Positions 24,084 to 34,781 of a DNA stretch of 64,000 bases are shown one piece after another (the stretch's first letter is position 1; each line of letters opens with the position of its first letter). Under the pieces are notes generated by a model, which worked only from the letters and a program-made list of their open reading frames with translations, did not search any database and was not told the DNA's origin. The position numbers were made by a program, and so were the translations under genes. The DNA is from Pseudeuparius sepicola (Eukaryota; Arthropoda; Insecta; Coleoptera; Anthribidae), in contig OY987299.1 of NCBI GenBank assembly GCA_963920635.1, positions 118,979,373 to 119,043,372 of the forward strand, in the 5' to 3' direction.

Positions 24084-24175
24084 TCTGCTTCAAAATTGAG
24101 TTGCAAGATTCCACCCGAACAAATTACATACATACATACATACATACATACATTGCAAGTTAAATAAAAGCTTTT

Positions 24176-27100
24176 AAAAAGCCCCCTAGTTAAAATTCCT
24201 TGCTAGCCGTTCGAAGGGTTAAAAACCGCCCTTGAACGACATAATAATTATTTTCGCGTTTTCAGAAATGTTGTGCACAATTCGTTCTTACGGCAAAAAG
24301 TAGCCAACTAAGAAAGGTGAAAAAGCACCCTAGTGACAATTCCTTGCTAGCCGTTCGAAGGGTTAAAAACCGCCCTTGAATGACATAATAATTATTTTCG
24401 CGTTTTCAGAAATGTTGTGCACAATTCGTTCCTACGCCAAAAAGTAGCCAACTAAGAGAGGTAAAAAAGCCCCCTAGTGACAATTCCTTGCTAGCCGTTC
24501 GAAGGGTTAAAAACCGCCCTTGAATGACATAATAATTATTTTCGCGTTTTCAGAAATGTTGTGCACAATTCGTTCCTACGCCAAAAAGTAGCCAACTAAG
24601 AGAGGTAAAAAAGCCCCCTAGTTAAAATTCCTTGCTAGCCGTTCGAAGGGTTAAAAACCGCCCTTGAACGACATAATAATTATTTTCGCGTTTTCAGAAA
24701 TGTTGTGCACAATTCGTTCTTACGGCAAAAAGTAGCCAACTAAGAAAGGTGAAAAAGCACCCTAGTGAGAATTCCTTGCTAGCCGTTCGAAGGGTTAAAA
24801 ACCGCCCTTGAATGACATAATAATTATTTTAGCGTTTTCAGAAATGTTGTGCACAATTCGTTCTTACTCCAAAAAGTAGCCAACTAAGAAAGGTGAAAAA
24901 GCACCCCAGTGAGAATTCCTTGCTAGCCGTTCGAAGGGTTAAAAACCGCCCTTGAACGACATAATAATTATTTTCGCGTTTTCAGAAATGTTGTGCACAA
25001 TTCGTTCTTACGGCAAAAAGTAGCCAACTATGAAAGGTGAAAAAGCACCTTAGTGAGAATTCCTTGCTAGCCGTTCGAAGGGTTAAAAACAGCCCTTGAA
25101 CGACATAATAATGATTTTCGCGTTTTCAGAAATGTTGTGCAAAAGTCGTTCCTGCGCCAAAAAGTAGCCAACCAAGAGAGGTAAAAAAGCTCCCTAGTTA
25201 TAATTCCTTGCTAGCCGTTCGAAGGGTTAAAAACCGCAGTTGAATTACATAATAATTATTTTCGCGTTTTCAGAAATGTTGTGCACAATTCGTTCCCACG
25301 CCAAAAAGTAGCCAACTAAGAGAGGTAAAAAAGCCCCCTAGTTAGAATTCCTTGCTAGCCGTTCGAAGGGTTAAAAACCGCCCTTGAGTGACATAATAAT
25401 TATTTTCGCGTTTTCAGAAATGTTGTGCACAATTCGTTCCTACGCCAAAAAGTAGCCAACTAAGAGAGGTAAAAAAGCCCCCTAGTTAGAATTCCTTGCT
25501 AGCCGTTCGAAGGGTTAAAAACCGCCCTTTAATGAGATAATAATTATTTTCGCGTTTTCAGAAATGTTGTGCACAATTCGTTCCTACGCCAAAAAGTAGC
25601 CAACCAAGAGAGGTAAAAAAGCCCCCTAGTTAGAATTCCTTGCTAGCCGTTCGAAGGGTTAAAAACCGCCCTTGAACAACATAATAATTATTTTCGCGTT
25701 TTCAGAAATGTTGTGCACAATTCGTTCCTACGGCAAAAAGTAGCCAAGTAAGAAAGGTGAAAAAGCACCCTAGTGACAATTCCTTGCTAGCCGTTCGAAG
25801 GGTTAAAAACCGCCCTTGAATGACATAATAATTATTTTCGCGTTTTCAGAAATGTTGTGCACAATTCGTTCTTACGGCAAAAAGTAGCCAACTAAGAAAG
25901 GTGAAAAAGCACCCTAGTGACAATTCCTTGCTAGCCGTTGGAAGGGTTAAAAACCGCCCTTGAACGACATAATAATTATTTTCGCGTTTTCAGAAATGTT
26001 GTGCACAATTCGTTCTTACGGCAAAAAGTAGCCAACTAAGAAAGGTGAAAAAGCACCCTAGTGACAATTCCTTGCTAGCCGTTCGAAGGGTTAAAAACCG
26101 CCCTTGAATGACATAATAATTATTTTCGCGTTTTCATAAATGTTGTGCACAATTCGTTCCTACGCCAAAAAGTAGCCAACTAAGAGAGGTAAAAAAGCCC
26201 CCTAGTTAAAATTCCTTGCTAGCCGTTCGAAGGGTTAAAAACCGCCCTTGAACGACATAATAATTATTTTCGCGTTTTCAGAAATGTTGTGCACAATTCG
26301 TTCTTATGGCAAAAAGTAGCCAACTAAGAAAGGTGAAAATGCACCCTAGTGACAATTCCTTGCTAGCCGTTCGAAGGGTTAAAAACCGCCCTTGAATGAC
26401 ATAATAATTATTTTCGCGTTTTCAGAAATGTTGTGCACAATTCGTTCTTACGGCAAAAAGTAGCCAACTAAGAAAGGTGAAAAAGCACCCTAGTGACAAT
26501 TCCTTGCTAGCCGTTCGAAGGGTTAAAAACCGCCCTTGAATGACATAATAATTATTTTCGCGATTTCAGAAATGTTGTGCACAATTCGTTCTTACGGCAA
26601 AAAGTAGCCAACTAAGAAAGGTGAAAAAGCACCCCAGTGACAATTCCTTGCTAGCCGTTCGAAGGGTTAAAAACCGCCCTCGAACGACATAATAATTATT
26701 TTCGCGTTTTCAGAAATGTTGTGCACAATTCGTTCTTACGGCAAAAAGTAGCCAACTAAGAAAGGTGAAAAAGCACCCTAGTGAGAATTCCTTGCTAGCC
26801 GTTCGAAGGGTTAAAAACCGCCCTTGAATGACATAATAATTATTTTAGCGTTTTCAGAAATGTTGTGCACAATTCGTTCTTACCCCAAAAAGTAGCCAAC
26901 TAAGAAAGGTGAAAAAGCACCCCAGTGAGAATTCCTTGCTAGCCGTTCGAAGGGTTAAAAACCCTTGAACGACATAATAATTATTTTCGCGTTTTCTGAA
27001 ATGTTGTGCACAATTCGTTCTTACGGCAAAAAATAGCCAACTAAGAAAGGTGAAAAAGCACCCTAGTGACAATTCCTTGCTAGCCGTTCGAAGGGTTAAA

Positions 27101-29649
27101 AACCGCCCTTGAATGACATAATAATTATTTTAGCGTTTTCAGGAATGTTGTGCACAATTCGTTCTTACCCCAAAAAGTAGCCAACTAAGAAAGGTGAAAA
27201 AGCACCCCAGTGAGAATTCCTTGCTAGCCGTTTGAAGGGTTAAAAACCGCCCTTGAACGACATAATAATTATTTTCGCGTTTTCAGAAATGTTGTGCACA
27301 ATTCGTTCTTACGGCAAAAAGTAGCCAACTAAGAAAGGTGAAAAAGCACCCTAGTGAGAATTCCTTGCTAGCCGTTCGAAGGGTTAAAAACCGCCCTTGA
27401 ATGACATAATAATTATTTTAGCGTTTTCAGAAATGTTGTGCACAATTCGTTCTTACTCCAAAAAGTAGCCAACTAAGAAAGGTGAAAAAGCACCCCAGTG
27501 AGAATTCTTTGCTAGCCGTTCGAAGGGTTAAAAACCGCCCTTGAACGACATAATAATTATTTTCGCATTTTCAGAAATATTGTGCACAATTCGTTCTTAC
27601 GGCAAAAAGTAGCCAACTAAGAAAGGTGAAAAAGCACCCTAGTGAGAATTCCTTGCTAGCCGTTCGAAGGGTTAAAAACCGCCTTTGAATGACGTAACAA
27701 TTATTTTCGCGTTTTCAGAAATGTTGTGCACAATTCGTTCTTACGGCAAAAAGTAGCCAACTAAGAAAGGTGAAAAAGCACCCTAGTGAGAATTCCTTGC
27801 TAGCCGTTCGAAGGGTTAAAAACCGCCCTTGAATGACATAATAATTATTTTAGCGTTTTCAGAAATGTTGTGCACAATTCGTTCTTACCCCAAAAAGTAG
27901 CCAACTAAGAAAGGTGAAAAAGCACCCCAGTGAGAATTCCTTGCTAGCCGTTCGAAGGGTTAAAAACCGCCCTTGAACGACATAATAATTATTTTAGCGT
28001 TTTCAGAAATGTTGTGCACAATTCGTTCTTACGGCAAAAAGTAGCCAACTAAGAAAGGTGAAAAAGCACCCTAGTGACAATTCCTTGCTAGCCGTTCGAA
28101 GGGTTAAAAACCGCCCTTGAACGACATAATAATTATTTTCCCGTTTTCAGAAATGTTGTGCACAATTCGTTCTTACGGCAAAAAGTAGCCAACTAAGAAA
28201 GGTGAAAAAGCACCCTAGTGACAATTCCTTGCTAGCCGTTCGAAGGGTTAAAAACCGCCCTTGAATGACATAATAATTATTTTAGCGTTTTCAGGAATGT
28301 TGTGCACAATTCGTTCTTACCCCAAAAAGTAGCCAACTAAGAAAGGTGAAAAAGCACCCCAGTGAGAATTCCTTGCTAGCCGTTCGAAGGGTTAAAAACC
28401 GCCCTTGAACGACATAATAATTATTTTCGCGTTTTCAGAAATGTTGTGCACAATTCGTTCTTACGGCAAAAAGTAGCCAACTAAGAAAGGTGAAAAAGCA
28501 CCCTAGTGAGAATTCCTTGCTAGCCGTTCGAAGGGTTAAAAACCGCGTTTGAATGACGTAATAATTATTTTCGCGTTTTCAGAAATGTTGTGCACAATTC
28601 GTTCTTACGGCAAAAAGTAGCCAACTAAGAAAGGTGAAAAAGCACCCTAGTGAGAATTCCTTGCTAGCCGTTCGAAGGGTTAAAAACCGCCCTTGAATGA
28701 CATAATAATTATTTTAGCGTTTTCAGAAATGTTGTGCACAATTCGTTCTTACCCCAAAAAGTAGCCAACTAAGAAAGGTAAAAAAGCCCCCTAGTTAAAA
28801 TTCCTTGCTAGCCGTTCGAAGGGTTAAAAACCGCCCTTGAACGACATAATAATTATTTTAGCGTTTTCAGAAATGTTGTGCACAATTCGTTCTTACCCCA
28901 AAAAGTAGCCAACTAAGAAAGGTGAAAAAGCACCCCAGTGAGAATTCCTTGCTAGCCGTTCGAAGGGTTAAAAACCGCCCTTGAACGACATAATAATTAT
29001 TTTCCCGTTTTCAGAAATGTTGTGCACAATTCGTTCTTACGGCAAAAAGTAGCCAACTAAGAAAGGTGAAAAAGCACCCTAGTGAGAATTCCTTGCTAGC
29101 CGTTCGAAGGGTTAAAAACCGCCCTTGAACGACATAATAATTATTTTCGCGTTTTCAGAAATGTTGTGCACAATTCGTTCTTACGGCAAAAAGTAGCCAA
29201 CTAAGAAAGGTGAAAAAGCGCCCTAGTGAGAATTCCTTGCTAGCCGTCGGAAGGGTTAAAAACCGCCCTTCAATGGCAAAATAATTAATTTCGCATTTTC
29301 AGAAATGTTGTGCACAATGCGTTCTTACGCCAAAAGTAGCCAACTACGAAAGGTGAAATAGCACCCTAGTGAGAATTCCTTGCTAGCCGTCGGAAGGGTT
29401 AAAAACCGCCCTTGAATGACATAATAATTATTTTCGCGTTTTCAGAAATGTTGTGCACAATTCGTTCCTACGCCAAAAAGTAGCCAACTAAGAGAGGTAA
29501 AAAAGCCCCCTAGTTAAAATTCCTTGCTAGCCGTTCGAAGGGTTAAAAACCGCCCTTGAATGACTTAATAATTATTTTCGTGTTTTCAGAAATGTTGTGC
29601 ACAATTCGTTCTTGCGCCAAAAAGTAGTCACCTACTAAGGGAGGTAAAA
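24176..29649 (+). repeat. Left satellite arm, about 38 units of 144 bp
   Basis: The word ccttgctagccgttcgaagg recurs with a strict 144-bp spacing (24198, 24342, 24486, 24630 and so on). Each unit also holds aaaaaccgcccttgaa, tgttgtgcacaattcgtt and aagtagccaacta. Units fall into at least two variants, with either gcccccta or gcacccta before the unit start. One unit near 29265-29300 carries the ggcaaaataattaatttcgc form otherwise typical of the inner right arm. Frames such as 26854-27072 are read through the satellite and are not genes. Confidence 0.95.
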
Positions 29650-29675
29650 TTAATGTATAGGATGTTCCATTAATA

Positions 29676-30025
29676 TAAAAATGCTGAAACATCAACATTA
29701 ATTTGAAAGGTTTATGTGTACCTATGTTTTTATTTACAACACTAGGTACAAAAAAAACAAAAGAAAACTCTTTGGCAAACAAAAATGCTGAAGTATATAA
29801 TACTAAGCAATATAATAAAATAAAAATGAAACGAAACTCCCTTGCTAACAAAAATAAAAATGCTGAAACATCAACATTAATAATTAGGTTTATGTGTATG
29901 TTTTTAATTTACAACACTAGGTACAAAAAAAAACTATTTGGCAAACAAAAATGCTAAAGTATATAATACTAAGCAATATAATAAAATAAAAATGAAACGA
30001 AACTCTTTTGCTAACAAAAATTAAT
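29676..30025 (+). repeat. Tandem duplication of about 180 bp downstream of the transposase gene
   Basis: 29676-29846 and 29857-30025 share aaaaatgctgaaacatcaac, caacactaggtacaaaaaaa and tatataatactaagcaatat in the same order. The pair lies between the left satellite arm and the gene's 3' end. Confidence 0.85.
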
Positions 30026-30131
30026 AATTCTGAAAATGGTAACTGCCTAATAATATCTGTGTAAAATAGTATCTGTATTTTTGGTGTTGCTTACTTAACC
30101 AAAAGCAAAGTATGCGACAATTAATTAACCT

Positions 30132-30137
30132 TTTATT
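30132..30137 (-). terminator. Candidate polyadenylation signal of the transposase gene
   Basis: Read on the minus strand this is AATAAA, starting about 28 nt past the TAG stop codon. It is the first canonical hexamer after the gene, so transcript ends soon after it are plausible. Confidence 0.5.
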
Positions 30138-30164
30138 AATCATATTTACTATTGATTAAAAGTT

Positions 30165-33100
30165 CTAATTTTGTCGACATAATTCACACATGTCATTTAG
30201 TGTTTTTGAATGTTTTCCTATGCCTTTTACGATTTCACTTTGCATCAAGAGGCAACAATTGTGAATTTTTCTACGACAACATCTGCACTGAAAATATTCG
30301 GTTTTATTAGTTTCATTTACATTTAAAGCGCAGAAAAGACATTTTAATTTAATATCACTAGATTCCTTTATTAACATATATTTTAAATATTTTCGGTATT
30401 CATTGATATCTATGGGATCGGCCAAGCTTTTATCTTTGGTTATTTGCTGGAAGAAATAAATAATGAACACGCCACAATTGTACGGATCGTCCTGCATAAT
30501 GTGTTGTAGATTTTGAAGTTTCCAGCTTGAACTGTTATAATTTTTGAATTCTATGAGAATTTTAAATTTTGTAAAATAATAACTCTGACCTTGCAGCTCT
30601 TTTCCAAGCGGATCTATAAATGAAAAAACTTTATTTTTAAAATTAGCGAAAGCTAAAACGTAGTGACCATGGCGTTCTATTGGCATAATAATGATGTTAC
30701 GGTTAAAACTTATATTTTCAATGAAATGTTCATTACATATTTCAGAAAAAATAATGGACGATTTTTCCACTGAAAATATTTGATATTTAGAGCTTGTCTT
30801 ATTTAAATGAAAAAACAAATGATCAATCACAAAACTACTAACTAACTGATTCTTATTTAATGTAAGAAAGTCGTCACTTCGAAGTTCTTTTAGGGAAAAA
30901 TCAATATCTTCAGTTACAGTTATTGTGTATGGACGTTTGTTTTTTAACTCTTTATAATAATCAAGGTTATCTACGAGTCCATTTTTCAAAAAAGTTAAGT
31001 CAGATATTGTTGTCCATTTTCTGTATTCTTGGGAAAGACTAAATATAGATCCTGGTGCCACAATTTCGGGTAATAAATAAAAATGAAAAAACGACTTTAA
31101 TTTTATTACAATTTTTTCCCAAAATTCTTTGCACCTTACCACTCTTACTATTTTCATTCCAACTAGAGAATGTATGGCAAGGTCACACCAAGATCTATTA
31201 GTAATTTCCAACAGACCTTGAATTTGATAGTGATATGTGTGATTAAGATTGATGTCTCCGTTTTTAGTCAAAAAGTCTAAGTTACTCATGTTCGGGTCTT
31301 GATCTTTGATGCCATATGGACATTTAATTTCAATCATACCGTCATCACTGATTAGACCGTCTGGGGATCCTGCTAGAAAACAGTAACCCGGATGGATATA
31401 AAGACCCGATGGGTGTACTGTTACGTTTTTTACTTCTGAATATTTTTGCCTTGCTTTTTCTTCATTTTCTAGACCATAATCGATTGCTGGTGTATGTAAA
31501 CTTCCTTGCCTTAATATACTTTTAACAATAGCAGGGTAAGATTGCTCGTTTTTTGCCTTGCATATTCTGCCAAAGAATGAAGCAGTTACTCTGACTTTTC
31601 TTTCCTCATGCCAAAGAGAGCTCAGACCTTGTTGTCTTGTTTGGATTTCTATTTCTTTTCTATTATGGGCAGTTAAATTTATTTTTTCCAAAAAAGATGT
31701 ACACGCACTAACTAAGTTTTTATCATTATTTTGAGATTTAGAGTAGCCATAAGATTCTGGTTTATGTAGGTTTTCTTCTGCACCTTTTACAAGAACTTGG
31801 CTTGCTGTTTGTAAATAGCTCCCCTGAAAATGGCTTCGATTTTTTGTGGATTTCTTGTTCCAAGATTCTTGGGAAGATTTTTCATCATCAAGGGCCGGCT
31901 TCGTCAGTTTTGTTTTTGGTATCCCTAAGTTGCACTCAATCTTTAATGATGTAACATCAGCTCTAGTCCACAGTGGAGCCAAAGGTACGTATTTAGTCAA
32001 TATAAGATTAAATATACTTTCATTGTTGAATGTGTTGGGTGTACAACACCCCACGTCTTTGTGAATATTTTTGATAGAAGGTACCAAGTTTAAGTGCCTC
32101 TTATAAAATGGACTACCTTTGAATACACCTTCCCTATCCTCTTCGTGTTCTGTTAATTTAACTTCAATTGAATAAGTCGGAAAATCTTCGTTGGAGCCTT
32201 TTTTGTAATTTGTTATATGTTCAAGTGCGCTATATACATTATCGTTGAAAAATGTAGTGGTTGAGACTATCGCAATGTTTTGAATGAATTCGTCAAATTT
32301 TTTCAAGTTATCTATTAAAATGGCAGCCGCAATGAGATCTTTATAAAATCCTTTTTGCGTGTCATCTGTAGCCAATTTTTCAATGTCACTGCTGACCATT
32401 TTCATAAAATGGGCACTGCACAGATGAACAATTATAAAATGTTCGGGCAAACTGACCTTTGCTAAAACAATTGCATAACATCTAGCAATAAACTCTACAA
32501 GTGTGCAGCGATTAAATGCTTTGCAAATTGCGTGTAAATTTGCAAAAGAAAAATCCGTGACGATCATAGAAAAACTTGGCCATATATGGTGGCTTTCACA
32601 AAAATATCTAAAATCATTCAATAACTTGAATATTGAGTTTGCATCATGAACTGCTGAAATCATTAAAAAAAGAGGATATATTCTTTTGGCCATTTCTAAT
32701 CGGACGACAGCAGTGTAAAAGTATATTCTTTTATTACTTTTGACGATTTTTCTCACGATTCCGCCTGTAGCATCAAAATATATTGTTGGTAATTTGTGAC
32801 TACCGCACTGTTTTAAAACTTTGAGCTGCTCAGCACTGTAAATTTTTACGTTAAACGGAACACAAGAAACTTCTTTAATATATTCGGGATGATCATTGGC
32901 CATAGAAATTATGTCTAAGTAATCGTTTTTATATCTATCTAATTGGGAGGACGCGTCTGACTTAATTTTCCTCAAAGTGTGGTCAGATTTTATTTTTTGA
33001 AGGTTTTTCCCAACTTCCGCGACTATTTTATTTGCTTTCAACAAGGTATCTTTTTTATAATTAAAAGCTTTTTTTCGCATTAATTCATTTTTGACAATTT

Positions 33101-34781
33101 GTCGTTCAGTTCCCCTTACTTGGCCTGTCAACTTTGCATCATGGCTAAAATTTATGGAAGAACTGAAAACCTTCAAATTGTTCGAATTAACGTCAAAAAC
33201 AATTTTAAACTTTTTACATTTAGATTTATTTTGTTTACATATTGCAAAGATATTTATTTTTTTGGCTTTTTTAATATATTTTACATATTTAAATACTAAA
33301 GTACATATATTATTGACATATTTAAATATACGATTTCGTATATAGTAATGGTAATGTGGAGTTAACTTTTTGCTAATATCGTTTAATATCAAAGGTTTAA
33401 TTTTCGATTCTAGAGTAAATTCTCCCTCAAATACATTACAGTCACTATATTTAGTTGTCCAATTAATGGGATGCATATTTTTTGCATTAGGGGGTAGTAT
33501 ATCACTATTTTTGTTTGGGCTTGATAATCGTAATATTTCTTTAGGCACCTTCACTTCCGGTGAGGATATATCCAACTGGTCTTTTACATCGGTCAACGAC
33601 ACAAACGGACTTGATTCTGGGGAATTTTTGGGCGTCGAAGAGCTTGAATTTCCGAAAGAAGATATCTGATGAATAATTACTGCATCGTTTGGTAAAATAT
33701 CGTCAATTTTGTTTGGACTTGAAAATCCTAATACCTTTGTAGACAACTTGGCTTCTTCCAAAGAAATATCCCATTTGTCATTTATGTTCGTTAAGTGTAC
33801 TTGTTCGTTAAATGGTCTTGTTTCGAGAGAATGTTTGGAAGTTGACAAACTAGCGCCATCTGTAGAAGTTGTGCATAAGATATTTACATTATGGGATTGG
33901 ATGTCAGTATTTTCGGTTGAACTTGATAATCGCAAGGACTCTTTGTTAGACACCTTCACTTCTGACGAAGAAATCTCCATAATATCGTCTTGTTTCCTCG
34001 ACGGTACAAAGGAATATGTCCCAGGAGATGTTTTCACAGTTAAGGTATTTTTGTCTGTAGGTGAGAAACATGTATTGGTTAATTCTCCTTCACTATTTAG
34101 ATTGTTGTCATTACGAGGGTTTACGGAAAAAAGTACATCGTTTCTCTTCTTTGAACAATTAAGACCTTTCAACGGACGTCCATTCTTGCTTCCCTTTTCA
34201 GGAAAGCATGCAAAAATATTTGTAAAATCACTTTTATTTGAAGGTGTCAAGGAATTTGAAAAGCTATTACTTTCGTCGTTATGAAAATAACTTGAACCAG
34301 ATACATTAATTATTGATTCTGACGTTTCCAAATTTAAGTCGATGCAGAGATTTTTACTTTGTTGGTTGTCCAGTTTACACTTTCTGCGTCGCCAAGTAGA
34401 ATAAATTCTTTTTCTATTTTTTACATTATTTTTTAATGAAAAATATCGGCAAATTTTTTGGTAGATGTTATTTTCATCAAAATTAAAATACGACGGAAGA
34501 TACTTAACATCGTTTTTTCTTATAAAATCTAAAAAATTATTATTATTGAAAACTGCGACATTTTCTCCTCGTCTTTTGGACATAAAAAAACATTTGAAAT
34601 AATTATTTTTATATATAATTTTGTAAACAGTCGAACGGTAAGCATACTTCGTGTTTTTAAGTGCGTCTATTATTTTTTCTATCGTGCAGATTGGTATTTT
34701 TTTCTCAAAGTTAAAATTTTGATCTTGACTTGATATTTCCTGATAAATTAGTTCGAATACTTTAGTTCTACTTATAAACAT
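30165..34781 (-). CDS. MULE transposase fused to YqaJ nuclease, Ulp1-like protease and PHD-like finger
   Basis: An intact 1538-residue frame, the only large gene in the window and probably the mobilising protein of the giant element. Residues 1-140 are basic and may bind DNA. 150-450 is Ser/Asn-rich with repeats of DISSPEVKVPKE-like text. C515, C522 and H547 suggest a WRKY/FLYWCH-like finger before the transposase core. The core shows D670 (IYFDATGG), D743 (VTDFSFAN), the knuckle C788-x2-H791, and probably E854, with D-D-E spacings (73 and 111) like MULEs. Residues 1056-1200 match the YqaJ/lambda-exonuclease fold: GLENEEKAR, SPDG with D1141, E1151-x-K1153, YQIQG. Residues 1365-1445 match C48 proteases: H1373, D1390, Q1430, C1436 in NCG. 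The tail is Cys4-His-Cys3 (C1481, C1484, C1499 or C1501, C1502, H1507, C1510, C1532, C1535). No in-frame ATG lies upstream before a stop near 34837; aaactaaaATG is an acceptable insect start context. All catalytic residues are retained. Roles of the nuclease and protease in transposition are inferred. Confidence 0.9.
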   Translation of the reverse strand: MFISRTKVFELIYQEISSQDQNFNFEKKIPICTIEKIIDALKNTKYAYRSTVYKIIYKNNYFKCFFMSKRRGENVAVFNNNNFLDFIRKNDVKYLPSYFNFDENNIYQKICRYFSLKNNVKNRKRIYSTWRRRKCKLDNQQSKNLCIDLNLETSESIINVSGSSYFHNDESNSFSNSLTPSNKSDFTNIFACFPEKGSKNGRPLKGLNCSKKRNDVLFSVNPRNDNNLNSEGELTNTCFSPTDKNTLTVKTSPGTYSFVPSRKQDDIMEISSSEVKVSNKESLRLSSSTENTDIQSHNVNILCTTSTDGASLSTSKHSLETRPFNEQVHLTNINDKWDISLEEAKLSTKVLGFSSPNKIDDILPNDAVIIHQISSFGNSSSSTPKNSPESSPFVSLTDVKDQLDISSPEVKVPKEILRLSSPNKNSDILPPNAKNMHPINWTTKYSDCNVFEGEFTLESKIKPLILNDISKKLTPHYHYYIRNRIFKYVNNICTLVFKYVKYIKKAKKINIFAICKQNKSKCKKFKIVFDVNSNNLKVFSSSINFSHDAKLTGQVRGTERQIVKNELMRKKAFNYKKDTLLKANKIVAEVGKNLQKIKSDHTLRKIKSDASSQLDRYKNDYLDIISMANDHPEYIKEVSCVPFNVKIYSAEQLKVLKQCGSHKLPTIYFDATGGIVRKIVKSNKRIYFYTAVVRLEMAKRIYPLFLMISAVHDANSIFKLLNDFRYFCESHHIWPSFSMIVTDFSFANLHAICKAFNRCTLVEFIARCYAIVLAKVSLPEHFIIVHLCSAHFMKMVSSDIEKLATDDTQKGFYKDLIAAAILIDNLKKFDEFIQNIAIVSTTTFFNDNVYSALEHITNYKKGSNEDFPTYSIEVKLTEHEEDREGVFKGSPFYKRHLNLVPSIKNIHKDVGCCTPNTFNNESIFNLILTKYVPLAPLWTRADVTSLKIECNLGIPKTKLTKPALDDEKSSQESWNKKSTKNRSHFQGSYLQTASQVLVKGAEENLHKPESYGYSKSQNNDKNLVSACTSFLEKINLTAHNRKEIEIQTRQQGLSSLWHEERKVRVTASFFGRICKAKNEQSYPAIVKSILRQGSLHTPAIDYGLENEEKARQKYSEVKNVTVHPSGLYIHPGYCFLAGSPDGLISDDGMIEIKCPYGIKDQDPNMSNLDFLTKNGDINLNHTYHYQIQGLLEITNRSWCDLAIHSLVGMKIVRVVRCKEFWEKIVIKLKSFFHFYLLPEIVAPGSIFSLSQEYRKWTTISDLTFLKNGLVDNLDYYKELKNKRPYTITVTEDIDFSLKELRSDDFLTLNKNQLVSSFVIDHLFFHLNKTSSKYQIFSVEKSSIIFSEICNEHFIENISFNRNIIIMPIERHGHYVLAFANFKNKVFSFIDPLGKELQGQSYYFTKFKILIEFKNYNSSSWKLQNLQHIMQDDPYNCGVFIIYFFQQITKDKSLADPIDINEYRKYLKYMLIKESSDIKLKCLFCALNVNETNKTEYFQCRCCRRKIHNCCLLMQSEIVKGIGKHSKTLNDMCELCRQN

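Larger units (their letters stand above)
23150..24175. mobile_element. 1-kb nested insertion in the left arm
   Basis: The satellite is interrupted after aagagaggta and resumes at aaaaagccccctag. The insert holds, in order, a 333-bp near-perfect palindrome, a unique linker, four 122-bp tandem repeats, a (CATA)n tract and a terminal word ttaaataaaagctttt that echoes the palindrome's aaagcttttatttaa. The same parts occur in reverse order at 59990-60840. No protein is encoded and the superfamily is not recognised. Confidence 0.8.

Noticed and set aside
26854..27072. Small frames inside the satellite arms
   Set aside because: They are read through the 144-bp unit and change or break between units, as expected of noncoding satellite.
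33709..34284. 191-codon plus-strand frame
   Set aside because: It is antisense to the low-complexity linker of the transposase gene and has no domain signature of its own.
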